64,000 nt of DNA, taken from Pleurodeles waltl. Taxonomy: Eukaryota > Chordata > Amphibia > Caudata > Salamandridae. Location of the stretch: the NCBI RefSeq assembly GCF_031143425.1, contig NC_090437.1, positions 1,180,330,863 to 1,180,394,862 on the forward strand. Reading direction: 5' to 3'. Position numbers and translations under genes: made by a program. A model generated the notes under the pieces. That model searched no databases. It saw nothing but the letters and a program-made list of their open reading frames with translations, and was not told where the DNA came from. Below are positions 37,971 through 49,500 of this stretch, one piece after another (within the stretch, counting starts at the first letter, position 1; each line of letters begins with the position of its first letter).

Positions 37971-38543
37971 GACTTGTGGGGCTCTCACCAGGTTCTGTTA
38001 CCCAGAATCCTTTGCAAACCTCAAAATGTGGCTAAAAGAAACACTTTTTCCTCACATTTCAGTGACAGAAAGTTCTGGAATCTGAGAGGAGCCACAAATT
38101 TCCTTCCACCCAGCATTCCCCCAGGACTTCTGATAAAAATGGCCCCTCACTTGTGTGGGTAGGCCTAGTGCCCGCAACAGGAAAAGCCCCAAAAGACAAA
38201 GTGGACACATCACATTTTCTCAAAGAAAACAGAGGTGTTTTTTGCAAGGTGCCTACCTGTGGATTTTGGCCTCTAGCTCAGCCGCCACCTAGGTAAACCT
38301 ACCAAATCTGTGCATTTTTGAAAACTAGAGACCTAGGGGAATCCAAGGCAGGGTGACTTGTGGGGCTCTCACCAGGTTCTGTTACCCAGAATCCTTTGCA
38401 AACCTGAAAATGTGGCAAAAAAAAACACTTTTGCCTCACATTTCGGTGACAGAAAGTTCTGGAATCTGAGAGGAGCCACAAATTTCCTTCCACCCAGCAT
38501 TCCCCCAAGACTCCTGATAAAAATGGTATCTCACTTGTGTGGA

Positions 38544-38554
38544 TAGGCCTAGTG
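38544..38554. repeat. Target-site duplication, left copy (11 bp)
   Basis: TAGGCCTAGTG at the left edge of the Penelope insertion recurs at 46499-46509 at the right edge. The satellite continues there in register ('cccgcgacagg'), so one monomer was split and 11 bp were duplicated. Confidence 0.75.
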
Positions 38555-39056
38555 TTAAAAAAAACTGGAGGGAAATGGGAAGGATTATGGTCCAGTGTAT
38601 ATCCTCCCAGTGGAAATATCAAGAAATATGAAATACACTGTTCCAACCAAAAATGAACGAAAACTAATGGCGGGGGTCCTAAATTTTAGGAGCAAGAAAC
38701 CTCACACATCCATAGGATGTCATGCTTCATCATCGGAACTGCTCCTCGTCAGACCGGCACTGCAATGTCTGACGGGCACCACCCCTGGTGGGGGGGCTCT
38801 TTGCCGGAGATCTTTTTCAATAATGGTGCCGTGACCCCGAGGGTGAATGAGTGACAAAGGAGATTGAAAAAAAATCGTGGTTAAAATTGGCTCACAGCAC
38901 CGCCACTGGGTCAATAGTTTTATTAGACCAGATGGACGGTCAGGACCAAGGTTAAAAAATGAAAATAGTCATAAGAGTGAACCAGAGGTAATGCTCAATC
39001 ACTCTATAATAAAAATAGTAAAGGGTGGAATTGGGAATTTTCCAAAGCCAACCCTA

Positions 39057-39127
39057 TCATGGGTCAACATGTTTCGCATCCTGGTGGTCCATACGGATCC
39101 AGTGATGCTTCATCAGGACCTAGATGA
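39057..39127 (-). ncRNA. Hammerhead ribozyme, type I, left arm of the Penelope element
   Basis: Minus strand, 5' to 3': UCAU-CUA-GGUC (stem I), CUGAUGA core (39116-39110), an extra A, GCAUC with CUGG (stem II), loop, CCAG with GAUGC, then GAAA, a two-pair stem III closed by an AU loop (A15.1-U, C-G), GUU as the cleavage triplet (39068-39066), and GACC-C-AUGA closing stem I. Predicted cleavage follows 39066. The very short stem III is typical of hammerheads reported in Penelope-like terminal repeats. The additional A between core and stem II departs from the strict consensus. Confidence 0.82.
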
Positions 39128-40678
39128 CTACGTGTATCTCCAATTTATATGGGCCACATATGTTTCCTAAATCAAGTGTACAGATTACCAGAGGCCAGAG
39201 AGTATCTGGGAGAAATAACCGTCACTTACACAAATATGGAACCAGTAGTTCCTAATTGTCGCCCTGTAAATGAAAAATGCACGGATTAATCAGGACTAAA
39301 GGCGAGTCATGACCCACTTACTAGAGGTCAATAAACCATACATACATCTCGTGGGAAATGGAGACAACCGTGCTATGCAGTGAGAGTGTCAAACCGTGAA
39401 GAAAACACACGCATGCATATGCACAGAATAAAGGCTTACCGTCCTAAATTAGAGAACGAGCTTCCTAGGAACACATAGAACTATGATCCAGCGTAATTAT
39501 AGTCTATGCAAGAAACGTGAGAGAGATTAAACAAAAAAGATGGAGTACCACGTCGGTATCCAAATAAGTAAAGAGTATAGTAGCATGGAGATGTAGGTAT
39601 ACATAGGAAATCCCTATTCTAATGGTCAAAGGTAGGGAGGCAACGTGGTAAATATCAACAAATTAAATGAAGGTACCAGTCCGGTGTGGGGGTATTAACA
39701 CTATAAACTGTCCATATTAGGCTGGCAATCAATCAATAGAAAAAGTAGACACAGGTATATGAACCTACACGTATCCATAGGTAACTCCAGACCAAAGTAA
39801 ATAGCGGGAGTAGAATGCAAACAGTAGGACAAAAAAGATGGAGGAGTCAACAGAATCGAAGAGAAACAGGGGTACTGAGTGAAGGCATGAGCGTCGGGCC
39901 CCTAAAGGGTATGTAGGAGGTCCCATAGCAATCTTTGAAAACCAAATGGTGCCCAACTATCCATCACACTAACTACTTAGTACGTAAATGGTTAAGGAAA
40001 TAACTGAAAAATGTTAGTGGCTGTATGGGAAGAAAGTGAAATCGTTCCTTCGTTCTGAGGAGGGTCCCGATGTGGGAGGACCCGGACCGTCTAGTGTACT
40101 CAAGATGAAGCACTTACTTGGCAATTCCGCTGTAGCCGGGCGGGAAACCTACCCAGGTCAGTGGTTCCTGAACAATGCGAGGAACGCCGGCCGGGTCGGT
40201 AAAGAACTAAGCGTCCCGGAAACACCACGTGCGTGTTTCCGGTGACGTAAAAGTCAGGCAGCCAGGCAGCGCCCGTGTACTGGGCTCAAGGTAATGAAAA
40301 GAGAGGAAGGACTCTAATTCGAGTCCGTAGAAGCCTAAAACACTGGGAACAGACCGATACATTGAAACAAGTCTGACTAGAGGAGACGGGAGAATAAAGA
40401 GTATTAATATAGTGAGATTGTCTAAAGGACATTGGTCTAGTAGGAATGTCCCATAGTAAGGAGAAACCGGGAGAAATACGTGAAAAGGGTCACAATCCAA
40501 CTAAATCAGTCAGAAGACCCAAGGGAGTGTGGCCAGCCCATGGAAGAAAAATAATAATGAGATACAGAGAAAATGTATATATGGCATAGTCATGAACCAC
40601 AGATAAGTCTGTAGATCAAAAGAAGTCTGTAGATAAAAAATAAAAATAAAATAAAAAAATAATAATTTTTTTGTGGAA

Positions 40679-43413
40679 TTACTTCATTAGACTCATCCAT
40701 GGAATGTCATCGTTCAATCCAGTCACATAAGTGCGTAATTTAAGCACCCATCGTTGTTCTAACTCAAAAAGGGAGTTGGGTGTATTGCGTGAGTCAATTT
40801 GAAGTACGACCCACCACAGGTCGTCTGGGTTATGTCTCCTCTCAAGGCAGTGTAGAGCCAGTTTAGTTGTGGTGCGACCACATCTAATGTTGCTGCGGTG
40901 TTCATTGATTCTCAGTTTCACTGCTCTTGTGGTCATCCCTATATATTGTAGATTACAAGGGCAGGTGATCATATAAACACAATTCTTTGTGTTGCAGTTA
41001 GTGTGTCTGACTAAATGCCATGTACCTATGGAGTCAAATTCAATGGATTTTAACTGTTTGGTGAGGGCACACACATTGCAGGTACCACAGGGAAAGTGAC
41101 CGGTCACAGGTGGAATGCCCCATAGTGATTGTAGTCGAGGGGTTGGAAGGGCAGAGTGAGGTCTGGTATGGACTAATAAATCCTTAAAATTAGTGGTGCG
41201 TTTGAAAGCGAACAGAGGTTTAGGAATCTGCTCGCCACTGCTACACAAAATCGACCATCTCTTGTTCACAATCTTTTTAATGGAGTTGGAGAGAGGAGTA
41301 AACGTCGACACACAGGTAAGTTTGAAGTCTGTGTTACGGGGAGTGTTAGATAGTAAAATGTCTCTATTGTGAGATTTTGCCCGTTTGTAGGCTGCCCTCA
41401 CCACCGTGTCTGGATAGTGTCGGTTGCCAACTTTATTGGACAGGTCATTGGCTTGAGAGTTGAACATGTGCACGGTACTACAGTTACGTCGAAGTCGGAG
41501 GAACTGGCCGAAGGGTAAGTTGTCTCTCAGTGCCTTAGGGTGATGACTCTCATATAAGAGGAGACTGTTACGATCTGTAGTTTTTTTATAGGTATGAGTA
41601 AGTAGTTTCCCACCCTCAATGCGAATCATGAGGTCCAGAAAAGGTATCTGAGTGACAGAGACGGAGGATGTAAATTTAAAAAAGGGATTCAGTGTATTGA
41701 TCCAAGTCGTAAATGATTGTACCTCTGTGAGGGAGCCCTGCCACACGATCAAGATGTCATCAATGTACCTGCGCCAAAGTTTAATGTTGGCCTGAAAAGG
41801 GTTCGTGTCAGGGAGTATGAACCGTGATTCAAAGTCGAACATATACAGGCAAGCGAGGCTGGGGGCAAAGGTACTACCCATTGATGTACCGCGGATCTGA
41901 TGAAACAGGAGATCCTCAAACTGGAAGAAATGTTCTTTCAAGGCAAGGGATGCAAAATGCATAATAAAATGTGCAGGGGAAGTAAGAATTTGACTAGTAG
42001 ATAAGAGAGCTGTCTCTACAACCTCTAGAGTAGCCTCCTGGGGGATGTTGGTATATAGGGCTTCGACATCCAGGGTAATAAGTGCGTGGACTTGAGTAGT
42101 GGAATTGATAGTTTCAATCAGATTAAGGACGTCTTTAGTATCCTTAAGATACGTAGTAGATGTCTGGACAATGGGTTGTAAAAATTTGTCACAAAAAATG
42201 GAAAGTGGTTCCAAAACGGAACCTATACCAGAGACTATAGGGCGCCCTGGGGGAGGTATCTTGCCCTTATGAATCTTGGGGAGGCAGAAGTAGGGGATAC
42301 GTGGATTGATGGTGTCCAGGAATTCTGCCTCTTTGCGTGAGATCCATGTGTTTCCTAGGGCTTCCTCTATCATGCCTCTTATTTCAGTTTGTAGTCTCTT
42401 AGTTGGATCAGCGTTGATCTGCGTATAGTAGGTAGAGTCCCCCAGTAGACGAAGACATTCCTGTCTGTAGTCAGAAGCGTTAATTATAACCGTAGCTCCC
42501 CCTTTGTCCGCAGGTTTTATGACAATACTCATATCTGATGATAGTGATTTAAGGGCATTTCTTTCAACATTCGAGATGTTGGAAAAACTCTGTTTAGGTT
42601 GTAAAGAAGCCAAGTCACTTGATACTGCTTTTTCAAATGCTAGTACCTCGCAGGGCATAGAGGAGGTGGGGGGCATGAACGTAGAAGGTTTGCTGAGGCC
42701 TGTATCAGTGGGCTGGTCAGTGTTAGGTCTCTCTCCAAAGAAAAATTGTAGTCGGATCTTTCTGAAGAGACGGGATATCTCACAGTGGAGGCGAAACGCG
42801 TCCTCTTGTGGTGTGGGTACGAATCCTAACCCTTTGTTCAGGACCTGTAGTTCGATTGGGGAAAGTAATCTTGATGACAGATTCACCACTAGATCCGATT
42901 CGGTGGATTCTTTCCTTGACTGCGGGTTATCATTTGTGGTTCGTCCTGGGCCCAGTGTACCCTTCTGCCTCTTCCTCTCCTTCTGCCTCTTCCCCTGCCC
43001 CGGCCGCGGCCTTAAAAAGGCAGATATGGAAGCATGGGGTGAGGTTGGTAAAAGGGAAAGGGCTGTTGCCATGCCAAAGGTTGTCCGGGAGAGTACTGGG
43101 GATAGTGATAGAAAGGATGGGAACCATCATCATCCGTACTCCACCCATCAGATGAGGAACTATTACTGTATTTCCGTGTTTTTTTTGTTGATGTAGAGGA
43201 CTCATCAGAGGAAAAGGAGTGTGTATCAGTGGTAAAGTCATCTGTGATGTAAGGGTAGACTTTTTCACGACTAAACCTCGAGATGTCTTTCTGTAACTTC
43301 GTAATTTTCTGTTGAGTCAAGAACTCCCTGTTTTCATTGAGTTCGGAGTTGATTTCTGCTAATCGACTCTTAAAAGCAGCCAGTGAAACTGTAGTCTTGA
43401 GGGTACCTTCCAT
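40679..43413 (-). CDS. Penelope-like reverse transcriptase with C-terminal GIY-YIG nuclease
   Basis: The main frame (43072-40679, 797 codons) holds KPADKGGA (residues 186-193), RT motif A LDVEALYTNIP (334-344), motif B GTSMGSTFAPS (395-405), the catalytic YIDD (436-439), FLDL (478-481), a CGTCNVC cysteine cluster (662-668) and a GIY-YIG domain from CVYMITC with QYIG (698-712) to about 790. This is the EN-positive Penelope layout: the nuclease nicks target DNA and the RT primes there. The likely start is ATG at 43413 (MEGTLK...) in another frame, which stays open to 43012, so one frameshift lies within about 43012-43075. The N-terminal part is Ser/Asp-rich and then Pro-rich. Apart from the frameshift, the catalytic core is uninterrupted. 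Confidence 0.93.
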
Positions 43414-43422
43414 GAGAGAGAT

Positions 43423-44466
43423 TTGTACCGTACCACAGAGGTACAATCATTTACGACTTGGATCAATACACTGAATCCCTTTTTGAAATTTACATCCTCC
43501 GTCTCTGTCACTCAGATACCTTTTCTGGACCTCATGATTCGCATTGAGGGTGGGAAACTACTTACTCATACCTATCAAAAAACTACAGATCGTAAGAGTC
43601 ATCACCCTAAGGCACTGAGAGACAACTTACCCTTCGGCCAGTTCCTCCGACTTCGACGTAACTGTAGTACCGTGCACATGTTCAACTCTCAAGCCAATGA
43701 CCTGTCCAATAAACTTGGCAACCGACACTATCCAGACACGGTGGTGAGGGCAGCCTACAAACGGGCAAAATCTCACAATAGAGACATTTTACTATCTAAC
43801 ACTCCCCGTAACACAGACTTCAAACTTACCTGTGTGTCGACGTTTACTCCTCTCTCCAACTCCATTAAAAAGATTGTGAACAAGAGATGGTCGATTTTGT
43901 GTAGCGGTGGCGAGCAGATTCCTAAACCTCTGTTCGCTTTCAAACGCACCACTAATTTTAAGGATTTATTAGTCCATACCAGACCTCGCTCTGCCCTTCC
44001 AACCCCTCGACTACAATCACTATGGGGCATTCCACCTGTGACCGGTCACTTTCCCTGTGGTACCTGCAATGTGTGTTCCCTCACCAAACAGTTAAAATCC
44101 ATTGAATTTGACTGCATAGGTACATGGCATTTAGTCAGACACACTAACTGCAACACAAAGAATTGTGTTCATATGATCACCTGCCCTTGTAATCTACAAT
44201 ATATAGGGATGACCACAAGCGCAGTGAAACTGAGAATCAATGAACACCGCAGCAACATTAGATGTGGTCGCACCACAACTAAACTGGCTCTACACTGCCT
44301 TGAGAGGAGACATAACCCAGACGACCTGTGGTGGGTCGTACTTCAAATTGACTCACTCAATACACCCAACTCCCTTTTTGAGTTAGAACAAAGATGGGTG
44401 CTTAAATTACGCACTTATGTGACTGGATTGAACGATGACATTCCATGGATGAGTCTAATGAAGTAA
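43423..44466 (+). pseudogene. 5'-truncated second copy of the Penelope ORF
   Basis: This 347-codon plus-strand frame matches residues 449-797 of the minus-strand copy at high identity, beginning at TEVQSF just after the YIDD box, so palm motifs A-C are absent. An in-frame 18-bp deletion replaces NSLLLYE by K near 43590. The nuclease domain has Tyr700 of the CVYM segment changed to His and the Arg after QYIGMTT changed to Ser. The open frame survives by chance or recent origin; it cannot encode a working RT. It ends at the same stop as the full copy. Confidence 0.9.
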
Positions 44467-45988
44467 TTCCACAAAAAAAAAAAATTTTTTTTTTTTTTTT
44501 TTTGATCTACAGACTTCTTTTGATCTACAGACTTATCTGTGGTTCATGACTATGCCATATATACATTTTCTCTGTATGTCATTATTATTTTTCTTCCATG
44601 GGCTGGCCACCTTCCCTTGGGTCTTCTGACTGATTTAGTTGGATTGTGACCCTTTTCACGTATTTCTCCCGGTTTCTCCTTACTATGGGACATTCCTACT
44701 AGACCAATGTCCTTTAGACAATCTCACTATATTAATACTCTTTATTCTCCCGTCTCCTCTAGTCAGACTCGTTTCAATGTATTGGTCTGTTCCCAGTGTT
44801 TTAGGCTTCTACGGACTCGAATTAGAGTCCTTCCTCTCTTTTCATTACCTTGAGCCCAGTACACGGGCGCTGCCTGGCTGCCCACTTTTACGTTTCTGGG
44901 ACGCTTAGTTCTTTACCGACCCGGCCGGCGTTCCTCGCATTGTTCAGGAACCACTGACCTGGGTAGGTTTCCCGCCCGGCTACAGCGGAATTGCCAAGTA
45001 AGTGCTTCATCTTGAGTACACTAGACAGTCCGGGTCCCCCCACGTCGGGATCCTCCTCGGAACGAAGGACCGATTTCACTTTCTTCCCATACAGCCACTA
45101 ACATTTTTCAGTTATTTCCTTAACCATTTACGTACTAAGTAGTTAGTGTGATGGATAGTTGGGCACCATTTGGTTTTCAAAGATTGCTATGGGACCTCCT
45201 ACATACCCTTTAGGGGCCCGACGCTCATGCCTTCACTCAGTACCCCTGTTTCTCTTCGATTCTGTTGACTCCTCCATCTTTTTTGTCCTACTGTTTGCAT
45301 TCTACTCCCGCTATTTACTTTGGTCTGGAGTTACCTATGGATACGTGTAGGTTCATATACCTGTGTCTACTTTTTCTATTGATTGATTGCCAGCCTAATA
45401 TGGACAGTTTATAGTGTTAATACCCCCACACCGGACTGGTACCTTCATTTAATTTGTTGATATTTACCACGTTGCCTCCCTACCTTTGACCATTAGAATA
45501 GGGATTTCCTATGTATACCTACATCTCCATGCTACTATACTCTTTACTTATTATGGATACCGACATGGTACTCCATCTTTTTTGTTTAATCTCTCTCACG
45601 TTTCTTCCATAGACTTTAATTACGCTGGATCATAGGTCTATGTGTTCCTAGGAAGCTCGTTCTCTAATTTAGGACGGTAAGCCTGTATTCTGTGCATATG
45701 CATACGTGTGTTTTCTTCACGGTTTGACACTCTCACTGCATAGCACGGTTGTCTCCATTTCCCACGAGATGTATGTATGGTTTATTGACCTCTAGTAAGT
45801 GGGTCATGACTCACCTTTAGTCCTGATTAATCCGTGCATTTTTCATTTACAGGGCGACAATTAGGAACTACTGGTTCCATATTTATGTAAGATACGGTTA
45901 TTTCTCCCAGATACTCTCTGGCCTCTGGTAATCTGTACACTTGATTTAGGAAACATATGTGGCCCATATAAATTGGAGATACACGTAG

Positions 45989-46059
45989 TCATCTAGGTCC
46001 TGATGAAGCATCACTGGATCCGTATGGACCACTAGGATGCGAAACATGTTGACCCATGA
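45989..46059 (+). ncRNA. Hammerhead ribozyme, type I, right arm of the Penelope element
   Basis: UCAU (45989-45992) and GGUC (45996-45999) pair with AUGA (46056-46059) and GACC (46051-46054) as stem I. CUGAUGA is at 46000-46006, GAAA at 46041-46044, and the cleavage triplet GUU at 46048-46050. Stem II is GCAUC/GAUGC plus CUGG/CUAG. Compared with the left copy there is a single base difference (CCAG to CUAG), which turns a G-C pair into G-U and so keeps the stem. That is mild support for a maintained fold, though one change is not proof. Confidence 0.82.
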
Positions 46060-46498
46060 TAGGGTTGGCTTTGGAAAATTCCCAATTCCACCCTTTACTA
46101 TTTTTAATTATAGAGTGATTGAGCATTACCTCTGGTTCACTCTTATGACTATTTTCATTTTTTAACCTTGGTCCTGACCGTCCATCTGGTCTAATAAAAC
46201 TATTGACCCAGTGGCGGTGCTGGGAGCCAATTTTAACCACGATTTTATTTCAATCTCCTTTGTCACTCATTCACCCTCGGGGTCACGGCACCATTATTGA
46301 AAAAGATCTCCGGCAAAGAGCCCCCCCACCAGGGGTGGTGCCCGTCAGACATTGCAGTGCCGGTCTGACGAGGAGCAGTTCCGATGATGAAGCATGACAT
46401 CCTATGGATGTGTGAGGTTTCTTGCTCCTAAAATTTAGGACCCCCGCCATTAGTTTTCGTTCATTTTTGGTTGGAACAGTGTATTTCATATTTCTTGG

Positions 46499-46509
46499 TA
46501 GGCCTAGTG
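46499..46509. repeat. Target-site duplication, right copy (11 bp)
   Basis: TAGGCCTAGTG, identical to 38544-38554. The satellite resumes in the same register and same monomer subtype ('ttttcgcaaag'). Confidence 0.75.
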
Positions 46510-49500
46510 CCCGCGACAGGAAATGCTCCAAAACACAAAGTGGACTCATCACATTTTCGCAAAGAAAACAGAGGTGTTTTTTGCAAAGTGCCTACCTGTG
46601 GATTTTGGCCTCTAGCTCAGCCTCCACCTAGGGAAACCTACCACACCTGTGCATTTTTTAAAACTAGAGACCTAGGGGAATCCAAGACGGGGTGACTTGT
46701 GGGGCTCTCACCAGGTTCTGTTAACCAGAATCCTTTGCAAACCTCAAAATGTGGCTAAAAAATACACTTTTTCCTCACATTTCGGTGACAGAAAGTTCTG
46801 GTATCTGGGAGGAGCCACAATTTTCCTTCCACCCAGCGTTGCCAAAGACTCCTGATAAAAATGGTCCCTCACTTGTGTGGGTAGGCCTAGTGCCCGCGAC
46901 AGGAAAGGCCCCAATAGAGAAAGTGGACACATCACATTTTCTCAAAGAAAACAGAGGTGTTTTTTGCAAAGTGCCTACCTGTGGATTTTGGCCTCTAGCT
47001 CAGCCTCCACCTAGGGAAACCTACCAAACCTGGGCATTTTTGAAAACTAGAGACCTAGGGGAATCCAATACGGGGTGACTTGTCGGGCTCTCACCAGGTT
47101 CTGTTACCCAGAATCCTTTGCAAACCTCAAAATGTGGCTAAAAAAATACTTTTTCCTCAAATTTCGGTGACAGAAAGTTCTGGTATCTGGGAGGAGCCAC
47201 AAATGTCCTTCCACCCAGCGTTCCCCCAAGTCTCCCGATAAAAATGGCACCTCACTTGTGTGGGTAGGCCTAGTGCCCGCGACAGGAAATGCTCCAAAAC
47301 ACAAAGTTGACACATCACATTTTCACAAAGAAAACAGAGGTGTTTTTTGCAAAGTGCCTACCTGTGGATTTTGGCCTCTAGCTCAGCCTCCACCTAGGGA
47401 AACCTACCAAACCTGTGCATTTTTTAAAACTAGAGACCTAGGGGAATCCAAGACGGGGTGACTTGTGGGGCTCTCACCAGGTTCTGTTACCCAGAATCCT
47501 TTGCAAACCTCAAAATGTGGCTAAAAGAAACACTTTTTCCTCACATTTCGGTGACAGAAAGTTCTGGAATCTGAGAGGAGCCACAAATGTCCTTCCACTC
47601 AGCGTTCCCCCAAGACCCCCGATAAAAATGATACCTCACTTGTGTGGGTAGGCCTAGTGCCCGCAACATGAAAAGCCCCAAAAGACAAAGTGGACACATC
47701 ACATTTTCTCAAAGAAAACAGAGGTGTTCTTTGCAAGGTGCCTACCTGTGGATTTTGGCCTCTAGCTCAGCCGCCACCTAGGGAAACTTACCAAACCTGT
47801 GCATTTTTTAAAACTAGAGACCTATAGGAATCCAAGACAGGGTAACTTGTGGGGCTCTCACCAGGTTCTGTTACCCAGAATCCTTTGCAAACCTGAAAAT
47901 GTGGCAAAAAAAACACTTTTGCCTCACATTTCGGTGACCGAAAGTTCTGGAATCTGAGAGGAGCCACAAATTTCCTTCCACCCAGCGTTCCCCCAAGACT
48001 CCTGATGAAAATGGTCCCTCACTTGTGTGGGTAGGCCTAGTGCCCGCGACAGGAAAGGCCCCAAAAGAGAAAGTGGACACATCACATTTTCTCAAAGAAA
48101 ACAGAGATGTTTTTTGCAAAGTGCCTACCTGTGGATTTTGGCCTCTAGCTCAGCCGCCACCTAGGGAGACCTACCAAACCTGTGCATTTTTGAAAACTAG
48201 AGACCTAGGGGAATCCAATACGGGGTGACTTGTGGGGCTCTCACCAGGTTTTGTTACCCAAAATCCTTTGCAAACCTCAAAATGTGGCTAAAAAAAAAAA
48301 TTCCTCATATTTCGGTGACAGAAAGTTCTGGAATCTGAGAGGAGCCACAAATGTCCTTCCACTCAGCGTTCCCCCAAGACTCCCGATAAAAATGATACCT
48401 CACTTGTGTGGGTAGGCCTAGTGCCCGCAACAGGAAAAGCCCCAAAAGACAAAGTGGACACATCACATTTTCTCAAAGAAAACAGAGGTGTTCTTTGCAA
48501 GGTGCCTACCTGTGGATTTTGGCCTCTAGCTCAGCCGCTACCTAGGGAAACTTACCAAACCTGTGCATTTTTTAAAACTAGAGACCTATAGGAATCCAAG
48601 ACAGGGTAACTTGTGGGGCTCTCACCAGGGTCTGTTACCCAGAATCCTTTGCAAACCTGAAAATGTGGCAAAAAAAACACTTTTGCCTCACATTTCGGTG
48701 ACCGAAAGTTCTGGAATCTGAGAGGAGCCACAAATTTCCTTCCACCCAGTGTTCCCCCAAGACTCCTGATGAAAATGGTCCCTCACTTGTGTGGGTAGGC
48801 CTAGTGCCCGCGACAGGAAAGGCCCCAAAAGAGAAAGTGGACACATCACATTTTCTCAAAGAAAACAGAGATGTTTTTTGCAAAGTGCCTACCTGTGGAT
48901 TTTGGCCTCTAGCTCAGCCGCCACGTAGGGAGACCTACCAAACCTGTGCATTTTTGAAAACTAGAGACCTAGGGGAATCCAATACGGGGTGACTTGTGGG
49001 GCTCTCACCAGGTTTTGTTACCCAAAATCCTTTGCAAACCTCAAAATGTGGCTAAAAAAAAAAATGTCCTCATATTTCGGTGACAGAAAGTTCTGGTATC
49101 TGGGAGGAGCCACGAATTTCCTTCCACCCAGCATTCCCCCAAGTCTCCCGATAAAGTTGGTACCTCACTTGTGTGGGTAGGCCTAGTGCCCGCAACAGGA
49201 AATGCTCCAAAACACAAAGTGGACACATCACATTTTCTCAAAGAAAACAGAGGTGTTTTTTGCAAAGTGCCTACCTGTGGATTTTGGCCTCTAGCTCAGC
49301 CTCCAGCTAGGGAAACCTACCAAACCTGTGCATTTTTGAAAACTAGAGACCTAGGGGAATCCAAGACGGGGTGACTTGTGGGGCTCTCACCAGGTTCTGT
49401 TACCCAGAATTCTTTGCAAACCTCAAAATGTGGCTTAAAAAAACACTTTTTCCTCACATTTCGGTGACAGAAAGTTCTGGAATCTGAGAGGAGCCACAAA

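Larger units (their letters stand above)
18961..38554 (+). repeat. ~383-bp satellite, about 51 tandem monomers (left block)
   Basis: One monomer runs from 'ggtaggcctagtgcccgcga' through 'gtggattttggcctctagct', 'gcatttttgaaaactagaga', 'ggttctgttacccagaatcc', 'tcacatttcggtgacagaaa' and 'gttcccccaagactcc' to 'taaaaatggtacctcacttg'. The start word recurs at about 383-384 bp (for example 19200, 19584 and 19968 are equivalent points). Monomers differ by a few percent and form recognisable subtypes (for example 'gtgtggatagg' with 'ttttcgcaaag'; 'gaaagccccaaaagac'; 'gccgccacc'). Short open frames of 60-134 codons recur in every monomer on both strands, but they drift with indels and match nothing, so I do not call genes. 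Confidence 0.97.
38555..46498. mobile_element. Penelope-like element, inverted (head-to-head) dimer in the satellite
   Basis: A 7.9-kb insertion. The left part (38555 to about 43430) is a nearly full copy on the minus strand: 3' region 38555-40678 and ORF 40679-43413. The right part (about 43431-46498) is a 5'-truncated copy on the plus strand: ORF remainder 43431-44466 and 3' region 44467-46498. The two form inverted arms of about 3.06 kb (38620-41710 and 43431-46497) around a 1.7-kb spacer. The left end has 65 bp (38555-38619) absent from the right. Inverted or tandem partial copies next to a full one are a known trait of Penelope-like elements. Each 3' region carries a hammerhead ribozyme. 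Confidence 0.93.

Noticed and set aside
18961..38554. CRISPR-like regular repeats
   Set aside because: The 383-bp units abut one another with no unique spacers, and the sequence is eukaryotic.
18961..38554. CENP-B box in the satellite monomer
   Set aside because: I looked for TTCG followed by the A and CGGG positions. 'tttcggtgacagaaag' has the first part but not the rest.
42504..43196. 230-codon plus-strand open frame
   Set aside because: It lies entirely antisense to the Penelope ORF, and its composition follows from that strand.
46362..46400. Second hammerhead-like core (CUGACGA at 46365-46371, with a mirror copy near 38750)
   Set aside because: CUGANGA and a short GGA/UCC stem are present, but the required GAAA is missing (GAUGAUGAAG instead) and no stem I closes it.
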